Assembly: GCA_003481745.1 (NCBI GenBank)
Contig: QULP01000012.1
Location: forward strand, 36,799-100,798
Direction: 5' to 3'
DNA from: Firmicutes bacterium OM04-13BH
Lineage (GTDB): Bacteria > Bacillota > Clostridia > Lachnospirales > Lachnospiraceae
Length of the DNA: 64,000 bases
Under the pieces are notes generated by a model that had not been told where the DNA came from, searched no databases, and worked only from the letters and a program-made list of their open reading frames with translations. Both the position numbers and the translations under genes were made by a program. This document shows positions 42,123-50,692 of the stretch, piece after piece. Every line of letters starts with the position of its first letter. The first letter of the stretch is position 1.

Positions 42123-43229
42123 ATGCAGAAAAAAGAATATATGCTAAGAGCCATTGAACTGGCAAAGCAAGGAGTTGGATGGACAAGTCCCAACCCGCTG
42201 GTGGGCGCGGTTATTGTGAAAGATGGACGTATCATTGGGGAAGGATATCATGAAAAATACGGAGAACTGCATGCAGAGCGCAATGCAATTAAACATTTAA
42301 AAGAATCAGCAGAAGGTGCAACGATATATGTAACGCTTGAACCATGCTGTCATTATGGAAAACAGCCGCCTTGTACCGAAGCAATTGCAGAAGCTGGAAT
42401 CAAGAAAGTAGTAATTGGTTCAAGAGACCCGAATCCTTTGGTTGCAGGAAAAGGAGTCCGGTTTTTAAGAGCGCAGGGAATTGAGGTAGAAGAGGATTTT
42501 ATGAGAGAAGAATGTGATGAATTAAATCCGGTATTCTTTCATTTTATTCAGATGAAAAGACCTTATATTGTGATGAAATATGCAATGACGATGGACGGAA
42601 AAATTGCAACAAAAACCGGAAAATCAAAATGGATTACTTCCGAACAATCGAGAAAAATCGTACATGAAATGAGGCATCAATATACTGCAATCATGGCAGG
42701 AATCGGAACCGTTTTAAAAGATGACCCGATGTTAAATACAAGAATCGAAGGAAAGAAAAGTCCGATACGAATTATCTGTGACAGCAAACTTCAGATTCCT
42801 TTAGAAAGTAAGATTTGTCAAAGTGCAAAAGAGTATCCGACAATCATAGCTTGTGCCGATGCCGAACAGGAGAAAAAAGCAGATTTGGAAATGCTTGGAG
42901 TACAGGTGCTGGAAGTTTCAAAAGAAGGAAGAGTCGATTTGAAAAAATTAATAGAGATACTGGGAGAACAAAAGATTGACAGTATTTTGCTTGAGGGTGG
43001 CGGTACATTAAATGAAAGCATGCTGAGAGAAAATCTGGTTAATGAAGTTCATGTATTTCTTGCACCAAAGATTTTTGGTGGAAAAGGTGCACCTTCCCCT
43101 GTAGAAGGATGTGGAATCTGTGAGGTAAAAGACGCAAAAGAATTTTATCTGCAGGACATCAGAAAAATTGGAGAAGACGTACAGCTTACTTACCGGAAGG
43201 AGGTACCGAAGTGTTTACAGGAATTGTAG
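42123..43229 (+). CDS. ribD: Bifunctional riboflavin deaminase/reductase
   Basis: A 368-aa two-domain enzyme. The N-terminal zinc deaminase has HAERNAI and PCCHYGKQPPC (zinc ligands His and two Cys). The C-terminal reductase (from about residue 145, MKYAMTMDGKIATKTGKSKWIT) has the NADPH-binding EGGGTLNESML. It carries out the second and third steps of riboflavin synthesis from GTP. ATG 42123 follows AGGAGA; the longer frame from 42090 is not supported. Its end overlaps ribE by 19 nt. Confidence 0.96.
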   Translation: MQKKEYMLRAIELAKQGVGWTSPNPLVGAVIVKDGRIIGEGYHEKYGELHAERNAIKHLKESAEGATIYVTLEPCCHYGKQPPCTEAIAEAGIKKVVIGSRDPNPLVAGKGVRFLRAQGIEVEEDFMREECDELNPVFFHFIQMKRPYIVMKYAMTMDGKIATKTGKSKWITSEQSRKIVHEMRHQYTAIMAGIGTVLKDDPMLNTRIEGKKSPIRIICDSKLQIPLESKICQSAKEYPTIIACADAEQEKKADLEMLGVQVLEVSKEGRVDLKKLIEILGEQKIDSILLEGGGTLNESMLRENLVNEVHVFLAPKIFGGKGAPSPVEGCGICEVKDAKEFYLQDIRKIGEDVQLTYRKEVPKCLQEL

Positions 43230-43870
43230 AAGAAACAGGTATCATACAAAAATTAAGCATTTCCGGCTCATCCGGAAGTATAAAAATACAGGCAAAAAAA
43301 GTGTTGGAAGGCACAAAAATCGGAGACAGCATTGCCGTCAATGGAATCTGTCTGACTGTGACTACTCTTGGAAATGGTTTTTTTACAGCTGATGTTATGG
43401 CAGAAACCGTAAGGCGAAGCAGTTTAAAAGAAGCAAAAACAGGTGCAAGAGTAAATCTGGAGAGGGCGATGTCAGCAAATGGAAGGTTTGGAGGACATAT
43501 TGTGTCGGGGCATGTAGATGGCTGTGGTGTGATTACAGAGATATTGCCGGAAGAAAATGCAGTCTGGTTTACAATAAAAGCAGATGCGCCGATTCTAAAA
43601 TTTATCGTGGAAAAAGGCTCGGTGTGTCTTGATGGAGTCAGTCTTACAGTAGCAGAAGTAAATGATGTAACATTTAAAGTTTCGGTAATTCCACATACCA
43701 GACAGGAAACGACATTAGCTGATAAAACGGCAGGAAGCTGTATCAACATTGAAAACGATGTGATTGGAAAATATGTGGAACGGCTATTGAATTTTAAAGA
43801 AACAGAAGAGAAAAAAACAGAGTCATCCTCAAATTTGACAATGGAATTTTTAGAAAAATACGGAATCTGA
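43211..43870 (+). CDS. ribE: Riboflavin synthase alpha subunit
   Basis: A 219-aa riboflavin synthase with the tandem lumazine-binding repeats. [10 protein letters not shown] starts the first, and the second begins around [14 protein letters not shown]. It dismutates two 6,7-dimethyl-8-ribityllumazine molecules into riboflavin. The start is GTG at 43211 with AAGGAGG a few bases before, lying inside the ribD end. A short Lys/Glu/Ser tail follows the second domain. Confidence 0.96.
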   Translation: MFTGIVEETGIIQKLSISGSSGSIKIQAKKVLEGTKIGDSIAVNGICLTVTTLGNGFFTADVMAETVRRSSLKEAKTGARVNLERAMSANGRFGGHIVSGHVDGCGVITEILPEENAVWFTIKADAPILKFIVEKGSVCLDGVSLTVAEVNDVTFKVSVIPHTRQETTLADKTAGSCINIENDVIGKYVERLLNFKETEEKKTESSSNLTMEFLEKYGI

Positions 43871-43887
43871 CAGGGAGGAAAACGGAA

Positions 43888-45099
43888 ATGGAACATGAAT
43901 ACAACACAGTGGAAGAAGCGTTAGAAGACTTAAAACAAGGGAAAATTGTGCTTGTTACGGATGATGAAAATCGAGAAAACGAAGGTGATATGATTTGCGC
44001 AGCCGAGTTTGCAACACAGGAAAATATTAATTTTATGGCGAGTTATGCAAAGGGACTTATTTGTACTCCGATGAGTGTAGAACTTGCAGAAAAACTTGGA
44101 TTTGTACCGATGGTAACAAAAAATACCGACAATCATGAGACTGCATTTACGGTTTCAATTGACTATAAAGATACGACAACAGGCATTTCCGCAGCAGAGC
44201 GTGGACTTACCATGCGGATGTGTGTGGATGAGAACGTTTCGCCAGAGGATTTCAGAAAGCCGGGGCATGTATTTCCGCTGATTGCGAAAAACGGCGGTGT
44301 GCTGGTGAGAAATGGACATACAGAAGCAACTGTAGATTTGATGCGTCTTGCAGGGTTAAAACAATGCGGTGTGTGTTGTGAAATTATGAGAGAAGATGGA
44401 ACGATGATGCGCACAAGTGAACTTTGGGAGCTTGCCAAAAAGTTTGAATTAAAATTTATTACGATTCAGGCAATTCAGGATTACTGCCGAATTCACGAAA
44501 AACATGTGTTAAGAGAAGCGTGTGCGGATTTTCCGAACCGATATGGACATTTCAAAATTTACGGTTATGTAAATGATATCACAAAGGAGCATCATGTTGC
44601 ATTGGTAAAAGGTGACATCGGGGATGGAGAAGATGTGCTTTGCCGGATTCATTCCGAATGTCTGACCGGTGATGCGTTTGGCTCTCTTAGATGTGATTGT
44701 GGACCTCAGCTCCAAAAAGCAATGCAGATGATAGAAGCCGAAGGTCGCGGAATTGTATTATATATGCGTCAGGAAGGTCGTGGAATTGGTCTGATTAACA
44801 AGTTAAAGGCGTATGAATTACAGGAACAAGGATATGATACGGTAGATGCGAATATTAAACTTGGATTTGCGCCGGATTTGAGAGAATACTGGGTTGGAGC
44901 ACAGATTTTAAAAGATCTTGGAGTTAAATCCATGCGATTATTAACCAATAATCCAACAAAGATTTACGGATTGAGTGGACTTGGACTTGAAATCAAGAAG
45001 AGAGTGCCAATTGAAATTCCAACACAGCAGTATGACAGACGCTATATGGAAACCAAAAAAATCCGCATGGGACATGTGTTTCAAAACATTTTAAATTAA
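43888..45099 (+). CDS. ribBA: Bifunctional DHBP synthase/GTP cyclohydrolase II
   Basis: A 403-aa fusion enzyme. The N-terminal half makes 3,4-dihydroxy-2-butanone 4-phosphate from ribulose 5-phosphate ([12 protein letters not shown], and [11 protein letters not shown]). The C-terminal half opens GTP, with zinc Cys in [21 protein letters not shown] and RQEGRGIGL in the active site. It supplies both precursors of the pathway. RBS GGGAGGAAAA precedes the ATG. Confidence 0.97.
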   Translation: MEHEYNTVEEALEDLKQGKIVLVTDDENRENEGDMICAAEFATQENINFMASYAKGLICTPMSVELAEKLGFVPMVTKNTDNHETAFTVSIDYKDTTTGISAAERGLTMRMCVDENVSPEDFRKPGHVFPLIAKNGGVLVRNGHTEATVDLMRLAGLKQCGVCCEIMREDGTMMRTSELWELAKKFELKFITIQAIQDYCRIHEKHVLREACADFPNRYGHFKIYGYVNDITKEHHVALVKGDIGDGEDVLCRIHSECLTGDAFGSLRCDCGPQLQKAMQMIEAEGRGIVLYMRQEGRGIGLINKLKAYELQEQGYDTVDANIKLGFAPDLREYWVGAQILKDLGVKSMRLLTNNPTKIYGLSGLGLEIKKRVPIEIPTQQYDRRYMETKKIRMGHVFQNILN

Positions 45100-45149
45100 T
45101 TTAGCTGGAAAACAATAAAATCATAAGCATACAAAAAGGAGAAAAAATC

Positions 45150-45629
45150 ATGAAAGAAATCAATGTATTAGAAGGAAAAGTAGTAGCCAAAAAAGGAATG
45201 AAAGCAGCAATTGTAGCAGCTCGTTTTAATGAGATTATTGTAAATAAACTGCTTGGCGGAGCAGTAGATGGACTGGTAAGACATGGAGTAGAAGAAGAAA
45301 ACATTACAGCTGCATGGGTACCGGGAGCATTTGAAATTCCGCTTGTGGCAGAGCGTCTTGCAAAATCCGGAAAGTATGATGCGGTTATCTGTGTCGGTGC
45401 AGTTATTCGAGGCGATACCAGCCATTATGATTATGTGTGCAATGAAGTTTCAAAAGGAATTGCGACAGTCGGATTACAGACAGGAGTGCCGGTGTTATTT
45501 GGTGTAGTAACGACAGAAAATATTGAACAGGCGATTGCAAGAGCCGGAAGCAAAGCAGGAAATAAAGGATATGACTGTGCGCTTTCTGCAATTGAAATGG
45601 TGAACTTATTAAATCAGATAGATGCCTAA
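45150..45629 (+). CDS. ribH: 6,7-dimethyl-8-ribityllumazine synthase
   Basis: A 159-aa lumazine synthase that condenses the pyrimidinedione and DHBP intermediates and assembles into an icosahedral or smaller shell. Motifs are [35 protein letters not shown] with the catalytic His, and [12 protein letters not shown]. It is the last gene of the operon, with a terminator 20 bp downstream. RBS AAAGGAGAAAA. Confidence 0.97.
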   Translation: MKEINVLEGKVVAKKGMKAAIVAARFNEIIVNKLLGGAVDGLVRHGVEEENITAAWVPGAFEIPLVAERLAKSGKYDAVICVGAVIRGDTSHYDYVCNEVSKGIATVGLQTGVPVLFGVVTTENIEQAIARAGSKAGNKGYDCALSAIEMVNLLNQIDA

Positions 45630-45650
45630 AAAAATTCTGTAAATTAAAAA

Positions 45651-45686
45651 AGGGCAGGAGAATGGGAAGTTCTCCTGCTCTTTTGT
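45651..45686 (+). terminator. Terminator of the riboflavin operon
   Basis: GGGCAGGAGAA (45652-45662) pairs with TTCTCCTGCTC (45670-45680), followed by TTTTG. It lies between converging genes. Confidence 0.9.
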
Positions 45687-45690
45687 TTTG

Positions 45691-46236
45691 TTAAAAATCG
45701 AAATCTGCGTAATCTTCTGGTAAGAACCGATGATAGATAATATGGCAACCTTCATCTTTAAAACAATAGTAATAGCGGTCTTTATCATTTACAAAACGAA
45801 TTAAAATGTCGAATTCTCCATTGTTGACTGGTTCGATAACGGATTCTTTTGGTTGAGACTTGAAAAGCGTAATTATCTCTTCAAGAGTTGTACTATGCTT
45901 TGTTAAAAGCTGGATTAATTCACAAATAAAAATATTGCCGGGTTTATTTGTGTGAACATACTCCGAAACCTCTTCGGAGATGGTAAAACAAAAGCGTTCT
46001 CCTTTATGTGTGGCAGAAATTTCTCCACATTGTTCTTTTGTATAAACCGGAAAATCCGAAAGTATCTGCTGCATTTCATCTGAGTCTGCTTTTTTATTAA
46101 AAAAATGGTTGAGAGAGCTAAGTGGATAGTAAAGACGGACAGGTTCTTTACGATAACCAAGTTTAGCCTGTTGTTCAATCATATTATCAAAGATGTTGGC
46201 TTTTAATGCCTCAAAACCTGCGAGAAATTGTTCCAT
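45691..46236 (-). CDS. DUF3877-like hypothetical protein
   Basis: A 181-aa soluble protein of unknown role. The N-terminal region with QQAKLGYRKEPVRLYYPLSSLNHFF and the C-terminal YYYCFKDEGCHIIYHRFLPEDY look like DUF3877 as I remember it. No catalytic motif or signal peptide is visible. RBS AAAGGA precedes the ATG at 46236. It stands alone between the riboflavin operon and a small divergent gene. Confidence 0.65.
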   Translation of the reverse strand: MEQFLAGFEALKANIFDNMIEQQAKLGYRKEPVRLYYPLSSLNHFFNKKADSDEMQQILSDFPVYTKEQCGEISATHKGERFCFTISEEVSEYVHTNKPGNIFICELIQLLTKHSTTLEEIITLFKSQPKESVIEPVNNGEFDILIRFVNDKDRYYYCFKDEGCHIIYHRFLPEDYADFDF

Positions 46237-46312
46237 ATAATTAAAATCCTTTCTACTTGAATGTCAATTTTAGCAAGTTTATTATAAGGTAGAAAAAGAA
46301 AAGAAAACAGAT

Positions 46313-46340
46313 TTGATTTTTGAAAAAATTGTGATATAAT
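46313..46340 (+). promoter_or_regulatory. Promoter of the small gene at 46.4 kb
   Basis: TTGATT (46313-46318), 16 bp, TATAAT (46335-46340). A GAGGTGA ribosome-site-like sequence follows at 46370. Confidence 0.65.
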
Positions 46341-46397
46341 ACAGCCGTATTTTATAGGTAAAAATATTTGAGGTGAAAAGAGAAAGAAAATGAAGAT

Positions 46398-46649
46398 TTG
46401 CCTCAGGATTATTCCGCTGAATTTTACTATGAAAATAATACTCTGTTGTTTGCCTTTGTCTATAAGGGACAGGAAGAATATCGATTCTACATGTCTCCAA
46501 ATGACGAAACAAAATGTATCCGCTATATTGGCTCAGATGGAAATACACAGGATTTTGAAGCTCCGGTGTCTTCTGCCGGACTAGGACAGGGAGTTGGAAA
46601 TCTTTGTGAAGCAGGATATATGGAACCGTATTGGTTAGGAAAAAAATAA
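46398..46649 (+). CDS. Small hypothetical protein, start unclear (possible frameshifted 5' end)
   Basis: The coherent reading frame (PQDYSAEFYYENNTLLFAFV through the C-terminal GNLCEAGYMEPYWLGKK) has only a TTG at 46398 as start, about 22 bp from the GAGGTGA site. An ATG at 46390 is better placed but is out of frame by one base. If one base were added near 46392, the product would read M-EDLPQDYSAEFYY. So this is either a TTG-started gene of 83 aa or a gene with a recent 1-nt deletion. The protein is acidic and soluble and I do not recognise it. Confidence 0.5.
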   Translation: MPQDYSAEFYYENNTLLFAFVYKGQEEYRFYMSPNDETKCIRYIGSDGNTQDFEAPVSSAGLGQGVGNLCEAGYMEPYWLGKK

Positions 46650-46655
46650 ATGAAA

Positions 46656-46694
46656 AATCGTGAATCAGGGGAAGAGCTGATTCACGATTTTTTT
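46656..46694 (+). terminator. Bidirectional terminator
   Basis: AATCGTGAATCAG and CTGATTCACGATT form a perfect stem (about 46657-46689) with A-rich sequence before and Ts after. It sits between two converging small genes. Confidence 0.9.
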
Positions 46695-46696
46695 AT

Positions 46697-46918
46697 TCAC
46701 TCCGTAAACGTATACCGAATCAAATACCCATTCTTATTCCCTGTCGTAACAACGGTATCTCCATCCGCATTTTTAATAGTCTCAAGAACAGGATATTTCG
46801 CATGCTCTTTGATATAAGCTTCCGGGCTTTCAGCTTCGGCTTCGATGATTTCCTGTTTGGCATATTTTGCGCCACCGCAGGGATTCATAGTTTCAATAAA
46901 AATTTCGTATTCCTTCAT
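46697..46918 (-). CDS. Small hypothetical protein (73 aa)
   Basis: A 73-aa acidic protein with TMNPCGGAKYAKQEIIEAEAESPEAYI and a beta-rich end (VVTTGNKNGYLIRYTFTE). I do not recognise a family. A proper GGAGG site precedes the ATG at 46918, so it is likely real. The Cys-Gly-Gly near residue 14 is its only notable feature. Confidence 0.65.
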   Translation of the reverse strand: MKEYEIFIETMNPCGGAKYAKQEIIEAEAESPEAYIKEHAKYPVLETIKNADGDTVVTTGNKNGYLIRYTFTE

Positions 46919-47002
46919 GAAAAATGCCTCCTTATTTAGAATAAAAGCGTCTTATAGATAAGAAAAGTATACAAAAACCCGGCAAAAATAGCAAAGGACA
47001 AT

Positions 47003-47031
47003 TTGACGAAAATAGCAAAATACGATAGATT
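47003..47031 (+). promoter_or_regulatory. Promoter of the AEC transporter gene with flanking direct repeats
   Basis: TTGACG (47003-47008), 17 bp, TAGATT (47026-47031). AAAATAGCAAA occurs at about 46985 and again at about 47010 within the spacer, 25 bp apart, which could be a regulator site. Confidence 0.6.
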
Positions 47032-47062
47032 AGTAGGGAAAGAAATGAGAGGAAAAGAGAAA

Positions 47063-47992
47063 ATGAATACATTTGAAATTTTGCTGGAACAGATGGGGTT
47101 GTTTGTTATTTACCTGTTGGCGGGCGTGATTCTAATTAAAACAAAGGTATTAAGCAGTGAAATGCTTGAAGCCATTTCCAGATTTGTAGTAAAAATGGCG
47201 TTACCGATCCTGGTTTTTGTAAATATCACAGATGGAGTAGAAAAAGAAACATTGACTCATTCGGTTCTGATACTGTTTATTACTGCCGGCTTTTATTTTT
47301 TTATGCTTTTTTGCGGATTTGGCATGACGAAATTATTTCATTTGAAAGGAGACAGAGCAGGAATCTATCAGGCAATGTCGATGTTTGGAAATGTGGGATT
47401 TATGGGAATCCCGATTATTACAAGCATTTTTCCGAAAAATGGCATTTTATATATTTCAGTATTTACGATAATAGACCAGTTTATGCTTTGGACTTTGGGA
47501 GTAAAATTTACAACTCCGCAAGGAGAAGGAAAATTTAACCCGAAGAAATTAGTTAATCCGGCAACGGTTGCAATTTTACTTGCAGTATTTCTGGTCTTAA
47601 CTGAAATCAAAGAGCCACGGATTCTGGATATGGGACTTCAAAAGATAGGAGGAACGGCGTCACCGCTTGCAATGATTTATGTGGGTGGAATTTTTGCAAG
47701 TATTCACATTGGAAAACATCTAAAAGAATTCGCACTATATGGAATCGTGCTTACAAAAATGATACTGGCACCAATTTTGTTGTTTGTTCTTTTAGGATTC
47801 CTTTCTGTTTCATCGGAAATCCAGTTAACAATGGCATTGATTGCAGGGATGCCGGTTATGACATCGGTGGTGATGATGGCAAATACTTCAGGTTCAGATG
47901 GAGATTACGCAATGGGTGGGGTATTTATTACCACGATTTGTTCGATTATCACATTGCCATTTATCTGTTGGTTTTTGCAAAATGTGCTTTAA
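47063..47992 (+). CDS. AEC family transporter (auxin efflux carrier-like)
   Basis: A 309-aa membrane protein with about ten helices. The family marks are the N-terminal LAGVILIKTKVLSSEMLEAISRFVVKMALPILVF, the middle GNVGFMGIPI, and the late GMPVMTSVVMMANTSGSDGDYA. Bacterial members carry dicarboxylates, amino acids or unknown substrates. The start at 47063 follows AGAGGA and lies after the promoter; the frame from 47003 would begin at the promoter itself. It is a single-gene unit. Confidence 0.88.
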   Translation: MNTFEILLEQMGLFVIYLLAGVILIKTKVLSSEMLEAISRFVVKMALPILVFVNITDGVEKETLTHSVLILFITAGFYFFMLFCGFGMTKLFHLKGDRAGIYQAMSMFGNVGFMGIPIITSIFPKNGILYISVFTIIDQFMLWTLGVKFTTPQGEGKFNPKKLVNPATVAILLAVFLVLTEIKEPRILDMGLQKIGGTASPLAMIYVGGIFASIHIGKHLKEFALYGIVLTKMILAPILLFVLLGFLSVSSEIQLTMALIAGMPVMTSVVMMANTSGSDGDYAMGGVFITTICSIITLPFICWFLQNVL

Positions 47993-48000
47993 AAATCCAC

Positions 48001-48040
48001 TAAAAAGGGTGTAGGAGTCTGTTGCTTCTACACCCTTAAT
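48001..48040 (-). terminator. Terminator of the nitroreductase gene
   Basis: AAGGGTGTAG (48005-48014) pairs with CTACACCCTT (48028-48037). The T-tract follows only on the minus strand, so it terminates the nitroreductase transcript. Confidence 0.8.
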
Positions 48041-48042
48041 GA

Positions 48043-48570
48043 TTATTGAATTGTAAATACTCTATTTTCTTTTCTTTCTGGAGTTTCCGGGTAGTCTCCT
48101 TCTGGATAACCAAGAATACAATGTCCGATTCCTTCATATTCGTCTTCAATTCCAAGAGATTTTAACAGTTCTTTTCCGAAATCTGTTTCAAATTCTTCTT
48201 TAGCGCGGTGAATCCAGCAGCTTCCAACTCCGAGTTCGTGAGCAGCAAGCATTAAATTTCCCATAACAAGGCTGCCATCATAAACATGAGTCGGGCAGTC
48301 TTTTTTTCCAAGAACAACTAAAACGGCAGGCGCACCATAAAATGGGTCAAATCCTTCTTTCCAGCCACCGATTTGACGATTGAGTTCGGAGAGTTTGTCA
48401 CGCATTTCTTTGTTTGTTACCTGAATGATAATAGTAGCCTGACGGCCCATTCCATTTGCCGCATAAAGTCCGGCTTCGGTCACTTTGTCAATGATTTCCT
48501 GTGGAACCATATCTGGTTTATATTTTTTGACACTTCTTCTGGTTTTCATTTGTTCTAATACATCGCTCAT
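48043..48570 (-). CDS. Nitroreductase family FMN oxidoreductase
   Basis: A 175-aa flavoprotein of the nitroreductase superfamily. The FMN phosphate-binding MKTRRSVKKYKPDMVP is at the N-terminus. LAAHELGVGSCWIHRA and LGYPEGDYPETPERKENRVF are the C-terminal flavin region. It uses NAD(P)H to reduce nitro compounds, quinones or other acceptors. The start at 48570 follows a perfect AGGAGG; the longer frame from 48636 is not supported. Confidence 0.9.
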   Translation of the reverse strand: MSDVLEQMKTRRSVKKYKPDMVPQEIIDKVTEAGLYAANGMGRQATIIIQVTNKEMRDKLSELNRQIGGWKEGFDPFYGAPAVLVVLGKKDCPTHVYDGSLVMGNLMLAAHELGVGSCWIHRAKEEFETDFGKELLKSLGIEDEYEGIGHCILGYPEGDYPETPERKENRVFTIQ

Positions 48571-48645
48571 CTTAAAATTCCTCCTAGAAAAATTTCTAAG
48601 AAAATAGTAGCACAAAGAAAAATTTCGGGCAAGCAAAAAAATGAA

Positions 48646-48700
48646 TTGACAATGAGGAAAATATCTGTATAATTATCAATGGTAATTAACGTCGGTAACT
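48646..48700 (+). promoter_or_regulatory. Promoter and candidate MarR operator
   Basis: TTGACA (48646-48651), 16 bp, TATAAT (48668-48673). Just downstream, GGTAATTAA and GGTAACTAA are direct repeats 13 bp apart (about 48680-48702), and TTATCAATGGTAA overlaps the start site. This placement suits autorepression by the MarR protein encoded next. Confidence 0.65.
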
Positions 48701-48724
48701 AAAATTTAAAAAGGAGAGTGAGAG

Positions 48725-49171
48725 ATGACAACAGAAAAAATTAAGCGAATGTTAGATGCCTGTTATCAGGCAAAACGTATCCGTGAGTTACTTCCGGCAC
48801 TTCCAAATGGAGTTGCTCCGTCTTATATTCATTATCTGGACGTGATTCTAGCTTTAGAGAAAAAAGAAGTTCAGGTGAAAATATCGGATATCAGTGATAA
48901 ATTAAATCTTCCAAGACCCGGTGTTACAAGGACGGTAAAAGAAATGGAAGAAAAAGGATATATCAAAAAAACAGTCTCACCGGAGGATGGACGAATTATC
49001 TATTTATCTGCCACGGAAAAGGGAAAGAAGCTATCTGAAAAATACAATGAGAAATATTTTAATGAGCTGGCTCCTTATTTGGCAGATATTTCGGAAGAAG
49101 AAGCAGATTGTATGATAGCAGTAATTGAGAAATTTTATCAGGTGATGTGTGAGAGGAGAGATAAAGAATGA
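48725..49171 (+). CDS. MarR-family transcriptional regulator
   Basis: A 148-aa winged-helix regulator. The recognition region is VKISDISDKLNLPRPGVTRTVKEMEEKGYIKKTVSPEDGRIIYLSATEKG, the MarR wing with the DGR turn. It probably represses itself and the MATE exporter gene, whose ATG overlaps its stop. A ligand exported by that pump would be the natural inducer (inference). Confidence 0.93.
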   Translation: MTTEKIKRMLDACYQAKRIRELLPALPNGVAPSYIHYLDVILALEKKEVQVKISDISDKLNLPRPGVTRTVKEMEEKGYIKKTVSPEDGRIIYLSATEKGKKLSEKYNEKYFNELAPYLADISEEEADCMIAVIEKFYQVMCERRDKE

Positions 49172-50508
49172 ATGATAAAGCGGACTTCACACAAGGGAGT
49201 ATTTTAAAGAAATTAGTATTTTTTATGCTGCCGGTACTTGGAGCTTTGATTTTACAGGCAGCCTATGGAGCAGTTGACTTGCTGGTAGTTGGAAGATTTG
49301 GTTCGACTTCAGGACTTTCTGCAGTTTCTACAGGAAGTCAGGTTTTAAATCTGGTTACATTTGTGGTGATTCAGTTTGCAATGGGTATTACGGTTTTGAT
49401 TGCACGGTATCTGGGTGAGAAAAAACCACAGCAGATTGGAGCTGTTATTGGTGGTGCAGTTGTTGTATTTGCTCTGATTTCAATTGGATTATTTATTATT
49501 ATGGTATGTTTTGCACGTCCGATTTCTGTTTTAATGCAGGCACCGGCAGAGGCAGTTGATTTGACCTCTCAGTATGTGCGAATTTGCGGAAGTGGTATCT
49601 TTTTTATTGTAGCTTATAACCTGATGTCTGCAATATTCAGAGGTCTTGGAGATAGCAAATCTCCACTTTTGTTTGTGTTGGTTGCATGTATTGTAAATGT
49701 AATCGGAGATTTGTTTTTTGTTGCAGTATTACATAAAGATGCAGCAGGTGCAGCAGTTGCGACAGTTATGGCACAGGCACTCAGCGTTGTATTTGCAGTG
49801 ATTCTTCTATTAAAGAAAGAGCTTCCATTTGCAATTAAAAAGAGCGATTTCCGATTTAATCCGCAGTGTAAAAAATTCCTTAAAATCGGATTACCATTGG
49901 CACTTCAGGAATGTTTAACCCAGCTTTCTTTCCTTGCATTATGTGCCTTTGTTAACCGACTTGGTCTGGAAGCTTCTTCTGGATATGGAGTTGCCTGCAA
50001 AATCGTAAACTTTGCAATGCTTGTACCAAGTGCTTTAATGCAGTCTATGGCTTCTTTTGTTTCTCAGAATGTAGGAGCAGGAAAAACAAAAAGAGCAAAG
50101 AAATCTATGGTTACAGGAATTGGCGTAGGACTTGCAGTTGGATGCGTTGTATTTTTGCTTGTCATGTTTAAAGGGGATGTACTGGCAGGATTTTTCTCGA
50201 CAGATGCTGCGGTTATTCAAAATGGTTATGATTACCTGAAAGGATTTGCATTAGAGACAATTGTAACGGCTGTGCTTTTTAGTATGATTGGTTACTTTAA
50301 TGGAAATAATAAAACGCTTTGGGTTATGGCGCAGGGATTAATCCAGACGCTTTTAGTACGTCTGCCACTGGCCTATTTTATGAGTATTCAGCCAAATGCA
50401 AGCCTGACCAAAATTGGTCTGGCAGCACCGATATCCACAATCGTGGGAATTATTTTAAATATTGGGTTCTTTCTTTATCTGGAACGGGCAAATCGCAAAA
50501 AGAATTAA
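49168..50508 (+). CDS. MATE family efflux transporter controlled by the MarR gene
   Basis: A 446-aa, 12-helix MATE exporter. Marks are the N-terminal FFMLPVLGALILQAAYGAVDLLVVGRFG, the middle AIFRGLGDSKSPLLFVLVACIVNVIGD, and the second half QECLTQLSFLALCAFVNRLG with YFNGNNKT. The ATGA overlap with the MarR gene forms a two-gene operon. Substrate unknown; a multidrug or metabolite exporter is expected. Confidence 0.93.
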   Translation: MNDKADFTQGSILKKLVFFMLPVLGALILQAAYGAVDLLVVGRFGSTSGLSAVSTGSQVLNLVTFVVIQFAMGITVLIARYLGEKKPQQIGAVIGGAVVVFALISIGLFIIMVCFARPISVLMQAPAEAVDLTSQYVRICGSGIFFIVAYNLMSAIFRGLGDSKSPLLFVLVACIVNVIGDLFFVAVLHKDAAGAAVATVMAQALSVVFAVILLLKKELPFAIKKSDFRFNPQCKKFLKIGLPLALQECLTQLSFLALCAFVNRLGLEASSGYGVACKIVNFAMLVPSALMQSMASFVSQNVGAGKTKRAKKSMVTGIGVGLAVGCVVFLLVMFKGDVLAGFFSTDAAVIQNGYDYLKGFALETIVTAVLFSMIGYFNGNNKTLWVMAQGLIQTLLVRLPLAYFMSIQPNASLTKIGLAAPISTIVGIILNIGFFLYLERANRKKN

Positions 50509-50644
50509 AAATCAGGAATTTTTATGTACAATTATTTGCTCGGGGATTTGAGCGAAAAGAAATCAGACATTATGGATTTGTGTTTGAAGGTAAAAAGTGT
50601 TGGTTGGAATGAGAGAATAATCTTATAAAGTGCGGCAGTCGTGG

Positions 50645-50692
50645 ATGCTCCGGGTATAATCAGTTACTGATTATACCCGGAGCATTATTTTT
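50645..50692 (+). terminator. Long perfect bidirectional terminator
   Basis: ATGCTCCGGGTATAATCAG (50645-50663) pairs perfectly with 50667-50685 across a TTA loop, followed by TATTTTTG. The 19-bp stem ends both the MATE operon and the two-component operon. The last codons of the kinase gene fall inside it. Confidence 0.92.

Noticed and set aside
43186..43896. 236-aa minus-strand frame opposite ribE
   Set aside because: It is a mirror of a well-supported riboflavin synthase gene and has no family features or ribosome site.
46390..46584. 64-aa frame starting at ATG 46390
   Set aside because: Its sequence is not protein-like, while the other frame is coherent to a stop at 46649. Noted instead as a possible frameshift.
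50319..50612. 97-aa plus-strand frame at the end of the MATE gene
   Set aside because: Most of it overlaps the exporter in another frame. The part beyond 50508 is about 30 residues with no start of its own.
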